Part shown: positions 34,417 to 42,693 of the stretch, piece by piece
Layout: each line of letters starts with the position of its first letter
Numbering within the stretch: position 1 is the stretch's first letter
Assembly (NCBI RefSeq): GCF_000420525.1
Contig: NZ_ATVC01000013.1
Coordinates: 1 to 44,024 of the forward strand
Direction of reading: 5' to 3'
Length of the DNA stretch: 44,024 nucleotides
Source: Aquaspirillum serpens DSM 68
Lineage (GTDB): Bacteria > Pseudomonadota > Gammaproteobacteria > Burkholderiales > Aquaspirillaceae
Notes under the pieces: model-generated
Seen by the model: the letters and a program-made list of their open reading frames with translations, nothing else
What the model was told of the DNA's origin: nothing
Database searches by the model: none
Made by a program: the position numbers and the translations under genes

Positions 34417-35068
34417 GCTATTTTTACTAGAAGATGATCCTGTTTTAGGGGAAAGCCTGTTAGATGGCCTATGGGATGCCAACTTTGAGGTCACTTGGTG
34501 TCAAGATGGCTTGCAAGGGCTAGCGCAATTACAAGATAACCAAGATTATCATGTGTTGATTTTAGATTTAGGTTTGCCGAGTTTGGATGGCGAGGTTTTA
34601 TTAAAAAAACTGCGACATGGTAGAAATGCCATTCCTACATTAGTATTAACTGCCCGAGGGCAGTTAGACAGCAAAATTCAATTGTTGAATACTGGTGCAG
34701 ATGATTATTTAGCCAAGCCATTTAACTTGGCCGAGCTAATTGCTCGGCTACAGGCATTGATTAGACGAACACATAAAAAAACGGTCAGCTATATTGTGTG
34801 GCGTGATTTACGTATGACTCATGATGGTTCGATGGCATGGAAAGCAGATCAGCCTTTACTGTCTAGTGCCATCCTGTTGCGGTTATTACACGCATTTATG
34901 ACGCATCCACAACAAGTATTATCGTATCAACAACTCAATGATTATCTTTATGGTAACACCGTTGAGCATGACAGTAATCCACTGGCTTCACATTTATCAC
35001 GGCTTAGAAAAATGTTGGGTGATACCTACATAGAAAATATTCGAGGTGAAGGGTGGCGACTCAATTAA
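34388..35068 (+). CDS. OmpR-family response regulator (PmrA/QseB-like)
   Basis: A 226-residue DNA-binding response regulator. The receiver has acidic pair Glu-Asp-Asp at 15-17, phospho-acceptor Asp60 in LILDLGLPSLDG, Thr88 and Lys110 (YLAKPF). The C-terminal winged helix follows from about 133 and ends LSRLRKMLGDTYIENIRGEGWRLN, with the usual recognition helix and wing. Its position before a PmrB-like kinase and eptA suggests that it controls lipid A modification; the signal is unknown. It overlaps both neighbours. Confidence 0.9.
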   Translation: MNNPSTEKYKLFLLEDDPVLGESLLDGLWDANFEVTWCQDGLQGLAQLQDNQDYHVLILDLGLPSLDGEVLLKKLRHGRNAIPTLVLTARGQLDSKIQLLNTGADDYLAKPFNLAELIARLQALIRRTHKKTVSYIVWRDLRMTHDGSMAWKADQPLLSSAILLRLLHAFMTHPQQVLSYQQLNDYLYGNTVEHDSNPLASHLSRLRKMLGDTYIENIRGEGWRLN

Positions 35069-36342
35069 AAAAACACTCTATTTTATTAAATCTTAGCATG
35101 AACATTTTGCTAGGTATCATCATTGCTACTTTTGTCATGTTGGCACTGGTAGCAAGACAAGTAAGCCACGAAGTCGATGAAATCATAGAAACTCGATTAG
35201 TCGAAGCGGCTCGCTTTTATCAACTACTACCGCAAAAAGTATTAAAGCAACTTCCTGCTGATTTGGTTTTAGATAAAGACTATTCCTTATTTGCTAAATA
35301 CAGTTTATATAATATTAAAACTCAACAGCTGGTAGCGAGTAATCAATACCCTGCTTTTCCCTTTGATGCTGCAGCAAAAATAGTGCTTGATGATACAACT
35401 TGGCAAACTCATAGCGAGATAAAAAATGATCAAAAAATTATCGTCGCTATTTCATTAGATGTGCGTAATTATCTTGCTGCGGATGTGGCAAAAGATGTTT
35501 CACCGGTTGTCATTATTTGCCTATTGTTGTTGGGTATTGCCATGGTTTTTGGCGTATGGCGCGGACTTGCGCCATTAAGACTATTTTCGCAAGAAGTCGC
35601 TTGCCGTCCGGGTGATGATTTATCGGCTTTTATGATGCAGGTGCCGAAAGAAATTGAGGTATTACCACAAGCGCTGAATCAGTTATTAAACCGAATCTCT
35701 CAGTTTAGGCAGCGTGAACAACGTTTTGTTGCAGATGCTGCCCATGAACTCCGTACCCCTTTGGCAGGTATTTTATTGAGTTTGGATGTGATTGAAACTA
35801 CACAACGCCAAGAGGCAAAACAACGTGGTTTACGCAATATTCGGCTATCAACAGAACGTGCTCATCGTTTGGTTGAGCAATTACTATTGTTAGCGCGTGT
35901 TGATAGCAAAGTGATAACACTTAAAGAAAATGACTTGGCTGAAGTAGTAAAAAATAAATTACAAGACATCAAGCGTGATGGCGGAATAAAAATTGATTTT
36001 TCTACCATAGACAAAAGCGATTATCCAGTACAGCTCGATGAAGATTTAATTGCTGTCATGTTAAGGAATGCGATTGATAACAGTGAGAAATATGGTGCGA
36101 CCACAGTACAGGTTTCTGTCAATAATCATTGTCTCACCATAGAAGATAACGGGCCTGGGGTATCCGAAGAGGTATTGTCAAATCTTGGTAATCGTTTTTA
36201 TCGCCCTGCAGGTCAAAAGGTGAGTGGTTCTGGAATTGGTTTATCACTGATAAAAGAAATTGCTGCTCTTCATCAGGCTGAAGTGAATTTCTCTTCTCCT
36301 GCTGGCTTTTCTATCACCATTCAATTTCCCTGTGCTCAATGA
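35053..36342 (+). CDS. Sensor histidine kinase (PmrB/QseC-like)
   Basis: A 429-residue two-helix kinase. TM helices at about 15-35 and 150-168 flank a short periplasmic loop of about 115 residues with many charged residues. A HAMP-like linker follows, then His231 in ADAAHELRTPLAG, N-box RNAIDNSEKYG, G1 EDNGPGV and G2 GSGIGLSLI. GTG is the start and lies inside the regulator gene. The short periplasmic sensor resembles PmrB/QseC, which respond to metals or cationic peptides, but the signal here is unknown. The stop overlaps the eptA start (ATGA). Confidence 0.9.
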   Translation: MATQLKKHSILLNLSMNILLGIIIATFVMLALVARQVSHEVDEIIETRLVEAARFYQLLPQKVLKQLPADLVLDKDYSLFAKYSLYNIKTQQLVASNQYPAFPFDAAAKIVLDDTTWQTHSEIKNDQKIIVAISLDVRNYLAADVAKDVSPVVIICLLLLGIAMVFGVWRGLAPLRLFSQEVACRPGDDLSAFMMQVPKEIEVLPQALNQLLNRISQFRQREQRFVADAAHELRTPLAGILLSLDVIETTQRQEAKQRGLRNIRLSTERAHRLVEQLLLLARVDSKVITLKENDLAEVVKNKLQDIKRDGGIKIDFSTIDKSDYPVQLDEDLIAVMLRNAIDNSEKYGATTVQVSVNNHCLTIEDNGPGVSEEVLSNLGNRFYRPAGQKVSGSGIGLSLIKEIAALHQAEVNFSSPAGFSITIQFPCAQ

Positions 36343-37985
36343 TGTTAAAAATTAATCGCCAATCACTGCTATGCCACAAGCCAGAACACATGGCTTTATT
36401 CTGTACCTTATTTTTTATCACTGTTTTTAATATCTCTTTTTGGCAACGTCTTTCTGTTTGGTTGAGTCCGTTAGGATTCTATGAAATAACTGTTTTTTTT
36501 ATGGTGTTTTTGCTGATTAGTGCTGTTTTATATTTGGTTTTTTGTTTGTTGCTCATTCCATTTTTGTTTAAGCCGGTTGTAATCAGTCTAATTCTTGCAA
36601 CATCGGCTATCAGTTATTTTATGATGCAGTATGGCGTGATGATTGAAAAAAACATGGTGAGGAATGCAGCCCAGACCGATTTCCTAGAGTCTCTCGACCT
36701 TATTTCTTGGGGGATGATCGTTTGGCTTTTTTTGACGGCTTTATTGCCAATCGCGATTATTATAAAAACTAAAATTCAATATCGCAGTTTGTACCGTGAG
36801 ATATTAGTAAGAAGTGCTTTTGTTTTTGCTGCATGTTGTACCATTGCTCTTGTTGGTTTTTGTTATTATCAAGATTTTGCCTCGCTTTTTCGTAATCACC
36901 GTGAAATTCGTTTTGTTGTTACGCCCTTTAACTATCTGCAAGCGACCTCTTCTTATTTGAAAGAGCATTTTGCCACGCCGAAAGCATTAGTGCTAATTGG
37001 TCAAGACGCGAAACACTTTACTCGCTCAAATCAGCCACAGGTATTGGTGTTAGTGGTTGGCGAAACAGCGCGTGCTGATCATTTTTCTTTAAATGGCTAT
37101 TCACGAGAAACCAATCCAAAGCTTAGTCAGGCTCAAGATATCATCAATTTTTCCAACATGTGGTCATGTGGAACAGAAACAGCTGTTTCTATCCCTTGCA
37201 TGTTTTCGGGTATTCCACGAGAGAAATTTGAGCTAGATATTGCTGCTGGTCAAGAAAACGTGCTCGATGTATTACGACATACAAAAAAAATTGATGTGTT
37301 GTGGCTGGATAATAATTCAGGCTGCAAAGGGGTTTGTGAGCGTGTGGCGGGAGAAAAACTATTTGAAACGAAGCCATCAGCTACCTATTGCGAGGGGCAA
37401 GAGTGTTTTGATGAAGTGTTGGTAGAAAATTTAGAGCAAAAACTGAAGAAAATTAGTCGTGATACGGTGATTGTCTTACATCAAAAAGGCAGTCATGGCC
37501 CTGCCTACTACAAGCGTTATCCAAAAAAATTTGCTGTCTTTCAACCAGAATGTCAAACCTCTGAGTTACAAAAATGCACTCAAGCAGAAATTACTAACTC
37601 TTTCGATAATACGATTTTATATACCGATTATGTGTTGGATAAAATAATTGGTTTATTAAATACACAACAGCATATTACCACTGCCATGTGGTATCTCTCT
37701 GACCATGGCGAATCATTGGGAGAAAATAATCTTTATTTACATGCCACGCCTTATGTTTTTGCACCTGATGCACAAAAGCATATTCCAATGCTAATGTGGT
37801 TTTCCGCAAATTGGCAGCAACAAAACCGTGTTTCTCTAACCTGCTTGGGTAAACAAACAGCACGTCTTTACAGCCATGATAATGTCTTTTCTACTTTGCT
37901 GGGTTTGATGCAAGTTCAAACACAAGTCTATCAACGGGAACATGATATCTTAGCGCACTGTCAAAAAGATCCGTTCAATGTTTGA
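36339..37985 (+). CDS. eptA: Lipid A phosphoethanolamine transferase (EptA/MCR-like)
   Basis: Adds phosphoethanolamine to lipid A, lowering negative charge and binding of polymyxins. The 548-residue protein has five N-terminal membrane helices (to about 175) and a periplasmic sulfatase-fold domain. By alignment to MCR-1 the zinc and catalytic residues are all present: Glu242 (GETARADHF), Thr281 nucleophile (SCGTETAVSIPC), His386 (GSHGPAYYKRYP), Asp455-His456 (SDHGES) and His468. Cysteine pairs 277/287, 329/333, 351/356 and 405/413 are likely disulfides. It is coupled to the kinase gene and clearly AT-rich. Whether it gives resistance in this host is not shown. Confidence 0.94.
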   Translation: MMLKINRQSLLCHKPEHMALFCTLFFITVFNISFWQRLSVWLSPLGFYEITVFFMVFLLISAVLYLVFCLLLIPFLFKPVVISLILATSAISYFMMQYGVMIEKNMVRNAAQTDFLESLDLISWGMIVWLFLTALLPIAIIIKTKIQYRSLYREILVRSAFVFAACCTIALVGFCYYQDFASLFRNHREIRFVVTPFNYLQATSSYLKEHFATPKALVLIGQDAKHFTRSNQPQVLVLVVGETARADHFSLNGYSRETNPKLSQAQDIINFSNMWSCGTETAVSIPCMFSGIPREKFELDIAAGQENVLDVLRHTKKIDVLWLDNNSGCKGVCERVAGEKLFETKPSATYCEGQECFDEVLVENLEQKLKKISRDTVIVLHQKGSHGPAYYKRYPKKFAVFQPECQTSELQKCTQAEITNSFDNTILYTDYVLDKIIGLLNTQQHITTAMWYLSDHGESLGENNLYLHATPYVFAPDAQKHIPMLMWFSANWQQQNRVSLTCLGKQTARLYSHDNVFSTLLGLMQVQTQVYQREHDILAHCQKDPFNV

Positions 37986-38003
37986 TGAGAGAAAGGTATT
38001 ACG

Positions 38004-38456
38004 ATGGCGACTCAGTGGAAACCATGGTTGTTGGCGGGGTGTTATGCCCTGTTGAGCTTGTCGGCATTTGCTCAAACACCGCCGCTGCAAGCAGAGATGT
38101 ATATGGACCCCAGTTGCCCATGCTGTAAAAAATGGGCGGCGCATCTTGAGCAACACGGCTTTGCAGTCAAAATTCATCATGTTGCTAATATCAACCAGAC
38201 ACGACAACAATTAGGGATGCCAAGTCAATATGGTTCTTGTCATACAGCAAAAGTGGGTGGTTATTTGATTGAAGGTCATGTTCCAGCGCAGGACATTAAA
38301 CAGCTGTTATTACAAAAGCCGAAAGCCATTGGGTTGGCTGTGCCGGGGATGGTGACCGGCTCGCCAGGGATGGAAACGCCTGGTGTTCCCAACCAACCGT
38401 ATCAAACGCTGTTGATTGAAAACCATCGTTCGGCGAAGGTATTTGCAAACCACTAA
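38004..38456 (+). CDS. DUF411 exported metal-binding protein
   Basis: A 150-residue periplasmic protein with a signal peptide cleaved after SAFA. The mature part starts with a thioredoxin-like strand and the Cys-rich motif DPSCPCCKKW (Cys38, 40, 41). Further on are YGSCHTAKVGGYLIEGHVPAQDI and a short Met-containing segment (PGMVTGSPGMETPG), which could bind Cu+. DUF411 proteins are often found with copper or silver resistance genes. It follows eptA by 18 bases with AAAGG in place, so it is probably cotranscribed, but base composition is back to that of the host. Confidence 0.88.
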   Translation: MATQWKPWLLAGCYALLSLSAFAQTPPLQAEMYMDPSCPCCKKWAAHLEQHGFAVKIHHVANINQTRQQLGMPSQYGSCHTAKVGGYLIEGHVPAQDIKQLLLQKPKAIGLAVPGMVTGSPGMETPGVPNQPYQTLLIENHRSAKVFANH

Positions 38457-38551
38457 AAAGAATAAATAAATCGTTTTTTATTCGTTTAGGTTGTAATGGT
38501 TTCACGCTATCCTGTTTCCTGTTCAGTGAAATCAGGGAAGGGCGCGCCATC

Positions 38552-39136
38552 GTGTGGAAATCGACAGTGTTAGATACCTTTGATTATGTGATTCAACCGG
38601 GTTGGAAAGGCTCCGAGCCAGAACATTGGCAGAGCCATTGGGCGCAGCAACTGGGCGCTTTGCGAGTGGAAAACCATGACTGGCTCGACCCTACACCCAC
38701 GGCATGGCTACAGCAGCTCCACCAAACCTTGAGCCAAGCACAAAAACCGGTGATTATCATCGCCCACAGCTTAGGGTGTGTCACGGTTGCGCATTATTTA
38801 AAAAATCATCTAGCCAAGAACATTGCCGGCGTGTTTTTGGTGGCACCGGCTGATGTCGAGCGGCAACATGCCCCCGAATGTTTGGCTCGCTTTGCTCCCC
38901 TTCCTGCGCTTAATTTTCCTTGTCCGGTGTCTGTTATCGCCAGTGATAACGACCCGTTTTGTGTGCCACAGCGGGCACAGATCATGGCTCAGCAATGGGG
39001 GGCGGCATTAACGTGGCTCCCTCAAGCTGGGCATATCAATGTCGCTTCCGGCCATACCGAATGGACCGAGGGTTTGCTGTTATTAGAACAATTTGCATTG
39101 CGGTGCCGACAATTGGCGCTCGCCCTCGCTGCTTAA
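38552..39136 (+). CDS. RBBP9/YdeN family serine hydrolase
   Basis: A 194-residue alpha/beta hydrolase. The N-terminal GWKGSEPEHWQSHWAQQL is typical for the family. The triad is visible: Ser73 in IIAHSLGCVTVAHYL, Asp134 (or 132) in ASDNDPFC, and His161 in AGHINVASGHTEW. It has no signal peptide, so it should be cytosolic; natural substrates of this group are not known. The start is GTG at 38552 with an upstream GGAAGGG. It lies alone between DUF411 and mcrB. Confidence 0.88.
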   Translation: MWKSTVLDTFDYVIQPGWKGSEPEHWQSHWAQQLGALRVENHDWLDPTPTAWLQQLHQTLSQAQKPVIIIAHSLGCVTVAHYLKNHLAKNIAGVFLVAPADVERQHAPECLARFAPLPALNFPCPVSVIASDNDPFCVPQRAQIMAQQWGAALTWLPQAGHINVASGHTEWTEGLLLLEQFALRCRQLALALAA

Positions 39137-39175
39137 TCTAGTCAGACGACGCTTTTCGCTGCCGGTGGTTGGCGT

Positions 39176-40654
39176 ATGATGCTGGCCCATCGTTTGATAT
39201 GGCCTGCGGTTATCATGAGTCAACCTCCTTCTCTCCCTACGCTTTCTCAGCGACCTGCTCGTCATTGGTTTGTCGGTGCATCGTATGGTCATCAAGATGA
39301 CCAACTGGCCCGCTTTTTGGCAGAAGGTATCTGGGAAAACGGCTATCACGATCGCTATCAAGAGGCGGTCCGGCAAATGCAGGTTGGGGAATATATTGCA
39401 GTAAAAGCAGCATACACCCGCAAATATGGCCTGCCTCCATTGTTACAGCAGCGCGGTAAAGTGGTGTCGGTGATGAATATCAAGGCCATTGGTGTCATTA
39501 CCGCCAATCCGCTAAATGGTAAATCGGTTGCGGTGAATTGGTTGTATCAATTTCCAACGATCAAGGAATGGTACCGCTATACCTTTCGCAATACGATTCA
39601 AGCGGTGACTTATGGACTCGATCCACGCGGTGATGCGCTGATTGCCTTTGCCTTCGATCAACAACCACAAAATATTGCTGACTTTCTGCCAGCATCCCCT
39701 GCTATTTCTCCTGCCGATGTGTTGTCCGAACCCGAAGAACCACTCGCAGAGAGTGAACTAGATCGCTATAGCGTAGAAGATATTGTCAGCGAGGGCTGTT
39801 TTTTAGCACAGGAGACGCTAGCGCGTTTTCTTACCATCTGGCGGCAAAAGAAAAACCTGATTCTGCAAGGGCCCCCCGGCACTGGTAAAACTTGGTTAGC
39901 AAAACGGTTGGCATTTGCCTTGATCGGTTACCAACGACAACAACAACTGCGTGCGGTGCAATTTCATGCCAATGTAAGTTACGAAGATTTTGTCCGAGGT
40001 TGGCGACCAACGGCAGAAGGTAAATTATTGATTCGTGATGGGGTGTTATTGCAATTAGCGCAACAGGCACAGCGTTGTCCCGATGTACCCTTTGTCTTGT
40101 TGATTGAAGAAATCAACCGTGGTCAACCGGCACAAATTTTTGGCGAGTGCTTGACCCTACTCGAGGCTAGCAAGCGCACGCCAAGTGAAGCATTATTATT
40201 GAGCTATCCCGATGCCGAGGGTCAACTGCGGCCTTTTTATTTGCCAGATAATTTGTATCTGATTGGCACCATGAATACTGCTGATCGCAGCTTGGCGGTA
40301 GTGGATTTTGCCCTGCGCCGCCGCTTTGCATTTATCACCCTCACTCCTGCATTCAATTCATCATGGCTCCAATGGTTAGAACAAACCTGCGCTGTGCCTC
40401 TCCCGTTGGCTGACACGATACGGCAGCGCATGTTGGCCCTAAATGAACACATTGCTGCTGACATGCGGTTAGGTCCAGCGTTTTGTCTCGGTCATAGCTA
40501 TGCCACACCGCACACCACACTATCGGCTGATACGGCATGGGATTGGTGGTCTCAATGTGTGACCAGCGAAATTCAACCCTTATTGCAAGAATATTGGTTT
40601 GATGCCCCCGATCAGGTGGAAACTTTCTGCCAACAATTGCTTGCTACCCCCTAA
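39176..40654 (+). CDS. mcrB: McrB-type GTP-dependent restriction ATPase
   Basis: Motor subunit of a type IV, modification-dependent restriction system. The 492-residue protein starts with a DNA-reading region (about 29-165; HWFVGASYG, GIWENGYHDRYQEAV, GEYIAVKAAYTRK) that looks EVE/PUA-like, not like E. coli McrB's DUF3578. The AAA+ motor follows: Walker A GPPGTGKT (232-239), Walker B VLLIEE (307-312), McrB signature MNTADRS (366-372) and Arg finger RRRF (381-384). GTP use is inferred from family. An ATG at 39215 is an equally good start. The stop overlaps mcrC by one base. Confidence 0.9.
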   Translation: MMLAHRLIWPAVIMSQPPSLPTLSQRPARHWFVGASYGHQDDQLARFLAEGIWENGYHDRYQEAVRQMQVGEYIAVKAAYTRKYGLPPLLQQRGKVVSVMNIKAIGVITANPLNGKSVAVNWLYQFPTIKEWYRYTFRNTIQAVTYGLDPRGDALIAFAFDQQPQNIADFLPASPAISPADVLSEPEEPLAESELDRYSVEDIVSEGCFLAQETLARFLTIWRQKKNLILQGPPGTGKTWLAKRLAFALIGYQRQQQLRAVQFHANVSYEDFVRGWRPTAEGKLLIRDGVLLQLAQQAQRCPDVPFVLLIEEINRGQPAQIFGECLTLLEASKRTPSEALLLSYPDAEGQLRPFYLPDNLYLIGTMNTADRSLAVVDFALRRRFAFITLTPAFNSSWLQWLEQTCAVPLPLADTIRQRMLALNEHIAADMRLGPAFCLGHSYATPHTTLSADTAWDWWSQCVTSEIQPLLQEYWFDAPDQVETFCQQLLATP

Positions 40655-41748
40655 TGTCATCAAACAATCTTGCCATTCCCATTCGTAACCTGTGGTGGTT
40701 GCTGTGGTATGCCTCGGAATTGGCGGTTGAACCTGATTATGCTCCGCATGGTATTGAAAGCGCGATTGATCGTTTGCCGCAGGTTCTGATTGAACTGTTC
40801 TTGCCCGAGCTAGAACGTAAATTACACCGCCCCTTAGCCGTTGAACATCTACCTCAGCAGGCAGTTGTGGCACAGGTGCGTGGGCGTATTCAAGTTTTGC
40901 CGACGTTGGTGCAACAGCGTCTGTTGCGCGGTCAAGTTGTCTGTCAGTTTTCTGCCTTAGATTACGACACTGCATTTCATCGTCTGCTATTAGCCGCAGT
41001 GCAACAGGCGGGGGCCTGGGCCAGCGATCGTACCCAGCAAGGGCAATGCCGGCGGCTGACACAGCAGTTACAGCGTTTTGGTGTTACCACATTGACACCG
41101 AAGCAAGCTTTAGCTCACCTACCCCGTTTAAGTGGGATACGAGAGCCAATCGATCGGCGTTTATTGCTGATTGCCGAATTATTATTGCGTTTGGGGTTAC
41201 CCCATCCAAACGATAGTTGTTCTGAGATTTCACAACCTATTCAAGATGCGACCAGCCTCCGCCGTTTATTTGAAAAGGCGATAGCGGGGTTTTATCGTGC
41301 GGTGCTTGATCCTCAACAATGGAAAGTCAAAACCGGCCAGCATTGGCATTGGCCCGTTGAAGCACAAAGCAGTGGTATGGCTAGCATCTTGCCGCGTATG
41401 AAAACCGACATTGTGTTAGAGCACACCTTTCCACCTCATCGCATTGTGATAGATACGAAATTAACCGCTTTGTTAAAGCCCGGTTGGTACCGTGAACGTA
41501 CATTGCACAGCCCTTATCTCTACCAGCTCTATGCCTATCTAAGAACGCAAGAGGGGCGTGGCGATCTGTTGGCGGAAACAGCCACTGGGGTGTTATTGCA
41601 TCCGGTGGTGGCAGAAAACGTGGATGAGTGGTTGGTATTACACGGCCACTGTCTCCGATTTAAGACAGTCGATCTAGGACAGTCATTAACCGAAATGCGT
41701 GCACAGTTGTTGTCAATTTGCCAGATTGCATGCCATTTTAATCCCTAA
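40654..41748 (+). CDS. mcrC: McrC-type nuclease subunit
   Basis: The 364-residue endonuclease partner of McrB. The N-terminal segment IPIRNLWWLLWYASEL is typical of McrC. The C-terminal PD-(D/E)xK nuclease has Asp252 (MKTDIVLE) and the Asp267-x-Lys269 motif (IVIDTKL), so the active site looks intact. McrBC cuts DNA between two modified sites after McrB translocation. A start on TAATG links it to mcrB. No methylase is present, as expected for a type IV system. Confidence 0.9.
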   Translation: MSSNNLAIPIRNLWWLLWYASELAVEPDYAPHGIESAIDRLPQVLIELFLPELERKLHRPLAVEHLPQQAVVAQVRGRIQVLPTLVQQRLLRGQVVCQFSALDYDTAFHRLLLAAVQQAGAWASDRTQQGQCRRLTQQLQRFGVTTLTPKQALAHLPRLSGIREPIDRRLLLIAELLLRLGLPHPNDSCSEISQPIQDATSLRRLFEKAIAGFYRAVLDPQQWKVKTGQHWHWPVEAQSSGMASILPRMKTDIVLEHTFPPHRIVIDTKLTALLKPGWYRERTLHSPYLYQLYAYLRTQEGRGDLLAETATGVLLHPVVAENVDEWLVLHGHCLRFKTVDLGQSLTEMRAQLLSICQIACHFNP

Positions 41749-41852
41749 GCAGTCTTTTCCTTTGCTGTAACAAAGGCTGTTACCTTTCTTTGCTTGTTTT
41801 TGGTTTTTATGTGGTTAATCCAATAAATAAAGTCAAAAAGACATTATTTGTT

Positions 41853-41871
41853 AAATTCATGTCATGAATTT
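41853..41871. promoter_or_regulatory. Perfect 19-base palindrome, probable operator
   Basis: AAATTCATG-T-CATGAATTT is an uninterrupted dyad with one central base. It lies in the AT-rich gap (41749-42039) between mcrC and two small genes. A dimeric regulator site is likely. No regulator gene is near. A possible TACAAT -10 box lies about 100 bases further at about 41977. Confidence 0.5.
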
Positions 41872-41882
41872 GCTTTTCATCC

Positions 41883-41912
41883 GTAAAAACTTCTCTCGAG
41901 TAAAAACTTCTC
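41883..41912 (+). repeat. Two 13-base direct repeats
   Basis: GTAAAAACTTCTC occurs at 41883-41895 and again at 41900-41912, one after the other with a 17-base period, close to the palindrome. This may be part of the same control region. The rest of the 290-base gap holds no gene I can support. Confidence 0.55.
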
Positions 41913-42039
41913 AAGTTTTCTCAACATCCAGCCGAAAATGCTAGGAAAAATAATGCAATAAGTGGTTTGGAACCATATACAATGCTTTTGTATTATGAGT
42001 TTTCAGGCATCAGACGTATTTAGTATGGGGATGATGACG

Positions 42040-42189
42040 ATGACACAAAGAATAATTGGGAGAATCCAGCAAACTTTTGCCGAAGCACTGAAGCGCTGTG
42101 GGTTTTGTTTGCATTTCGAAGGCTGGACAGTCACTGGTTTACCGGTGCACAGCATTCTGCCGATGACAGAAAGGGATAAAGTGATATGA
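42040..42189 (+). CDS. Small hypothetical protein (49 aa)
   Basis: Unknown protein of 49 residues, MTQRIIGRIQQTFAEALKRC at the start, with one amphipathic basic helix, a Cys pair (CGFC) and no membrane segment. GGGG sits nine bases before this ATG; starts at 42025, 42031 or 42034 are also possible. Its stop overlaps the next ATG (ATATGA, 42186-42189), which supports real translation of both. The frame continues upstream but with little likeness to protein. Confidence 0.5.
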   Translation: MTQRIIGRIQQTFAEALKRCGFCLHFEGWTVTGLPVHSILPMTERDKVI

Positions 42190-42350
42190 AAGGGAAAGCA
42201 AAATACTGGCTAGCAGTGCTGTTGCTGATTGGATTAGGCGTCGGTGGTCAGATTGGTTGGGATATTGCGATGACTATCAGCAGTGCTTTTCATCGTTCTG
42301 CACAGCAAAACCATCATTTGGTGAATACTGATTTGAATTTTGGCGAGTAA
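42186..42350 (+). CDS. Small single-pass membrane protein (54 aa)
   Basis: Fifty-four residues: basic MKGKAKYW, then a hydrophobic helix (about 9-30, AVLLLIGLGVGGQIGWDIAM), then a polar tail with His/Asn/Gln. A single membrane segment with inside-positive start. It is translationally coupled to the 49-residue gene. The size and pairing recall small membrane toxins or regulators, but nothing identifies a function. No good terminator follows; a weak GGCGA/TCGCC hairpin overlaps its end. Confidence 0.55.
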   Translation: MKGKAKYWLAVLLLIGLGVGGQIGWDIAMTISSAFHRSAQQNHHLVNTDLNFGE

Positions 42351-42462
42351 AAATCGCCTTGTTAGGCTTGGCTGACTGCGAGATCGTGCAATGAGCGAAA
42401 CAGAAAAACGTAGTAGGGAAACTGCTGGGAACTTACTGTGGGAAGCATGTCAAAAATCATGC

Positions 42463-42546
42463 TGGTGCGAGGAAAGAGACTCGAACTCTCACGCCAAAGG
42501 CGCTGGAACCTAAATCCAGTGCGTCTACCAATTCCGCCATCCTCGC
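42463..42546 (-). tRNA. tRNA-Leu (anticodon UAG)
   Basis: Reading on the minus strand, GCGAGGA pairs with TCCTCGC to form the acceptor stem, followed by A and an encoded CCA. GGCGGAATTGGTAGACGC gives the D arm, CTGGA-TTTAGGT-TCCAG is the anticodon arm with UAG, and GAGAGTTCGAGTCTC is the T arm. The long variable arm fits a class II tRNA-Leu. Confidence 0.95.
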
Positions 42547-42693
42547 ACTTGAGGGAGGCGAATAATAACGTAGATTTAAGCTTAAAACAAGGAAACTCAG
42601 TTAAAAAGTCGCTAGCACGTCTTGAAATTTGGCAGGTTTGATAAAAATTAGCTGTGCCGGAAGACGATTTTGCCATTCCTAAGGAGGCTTACC

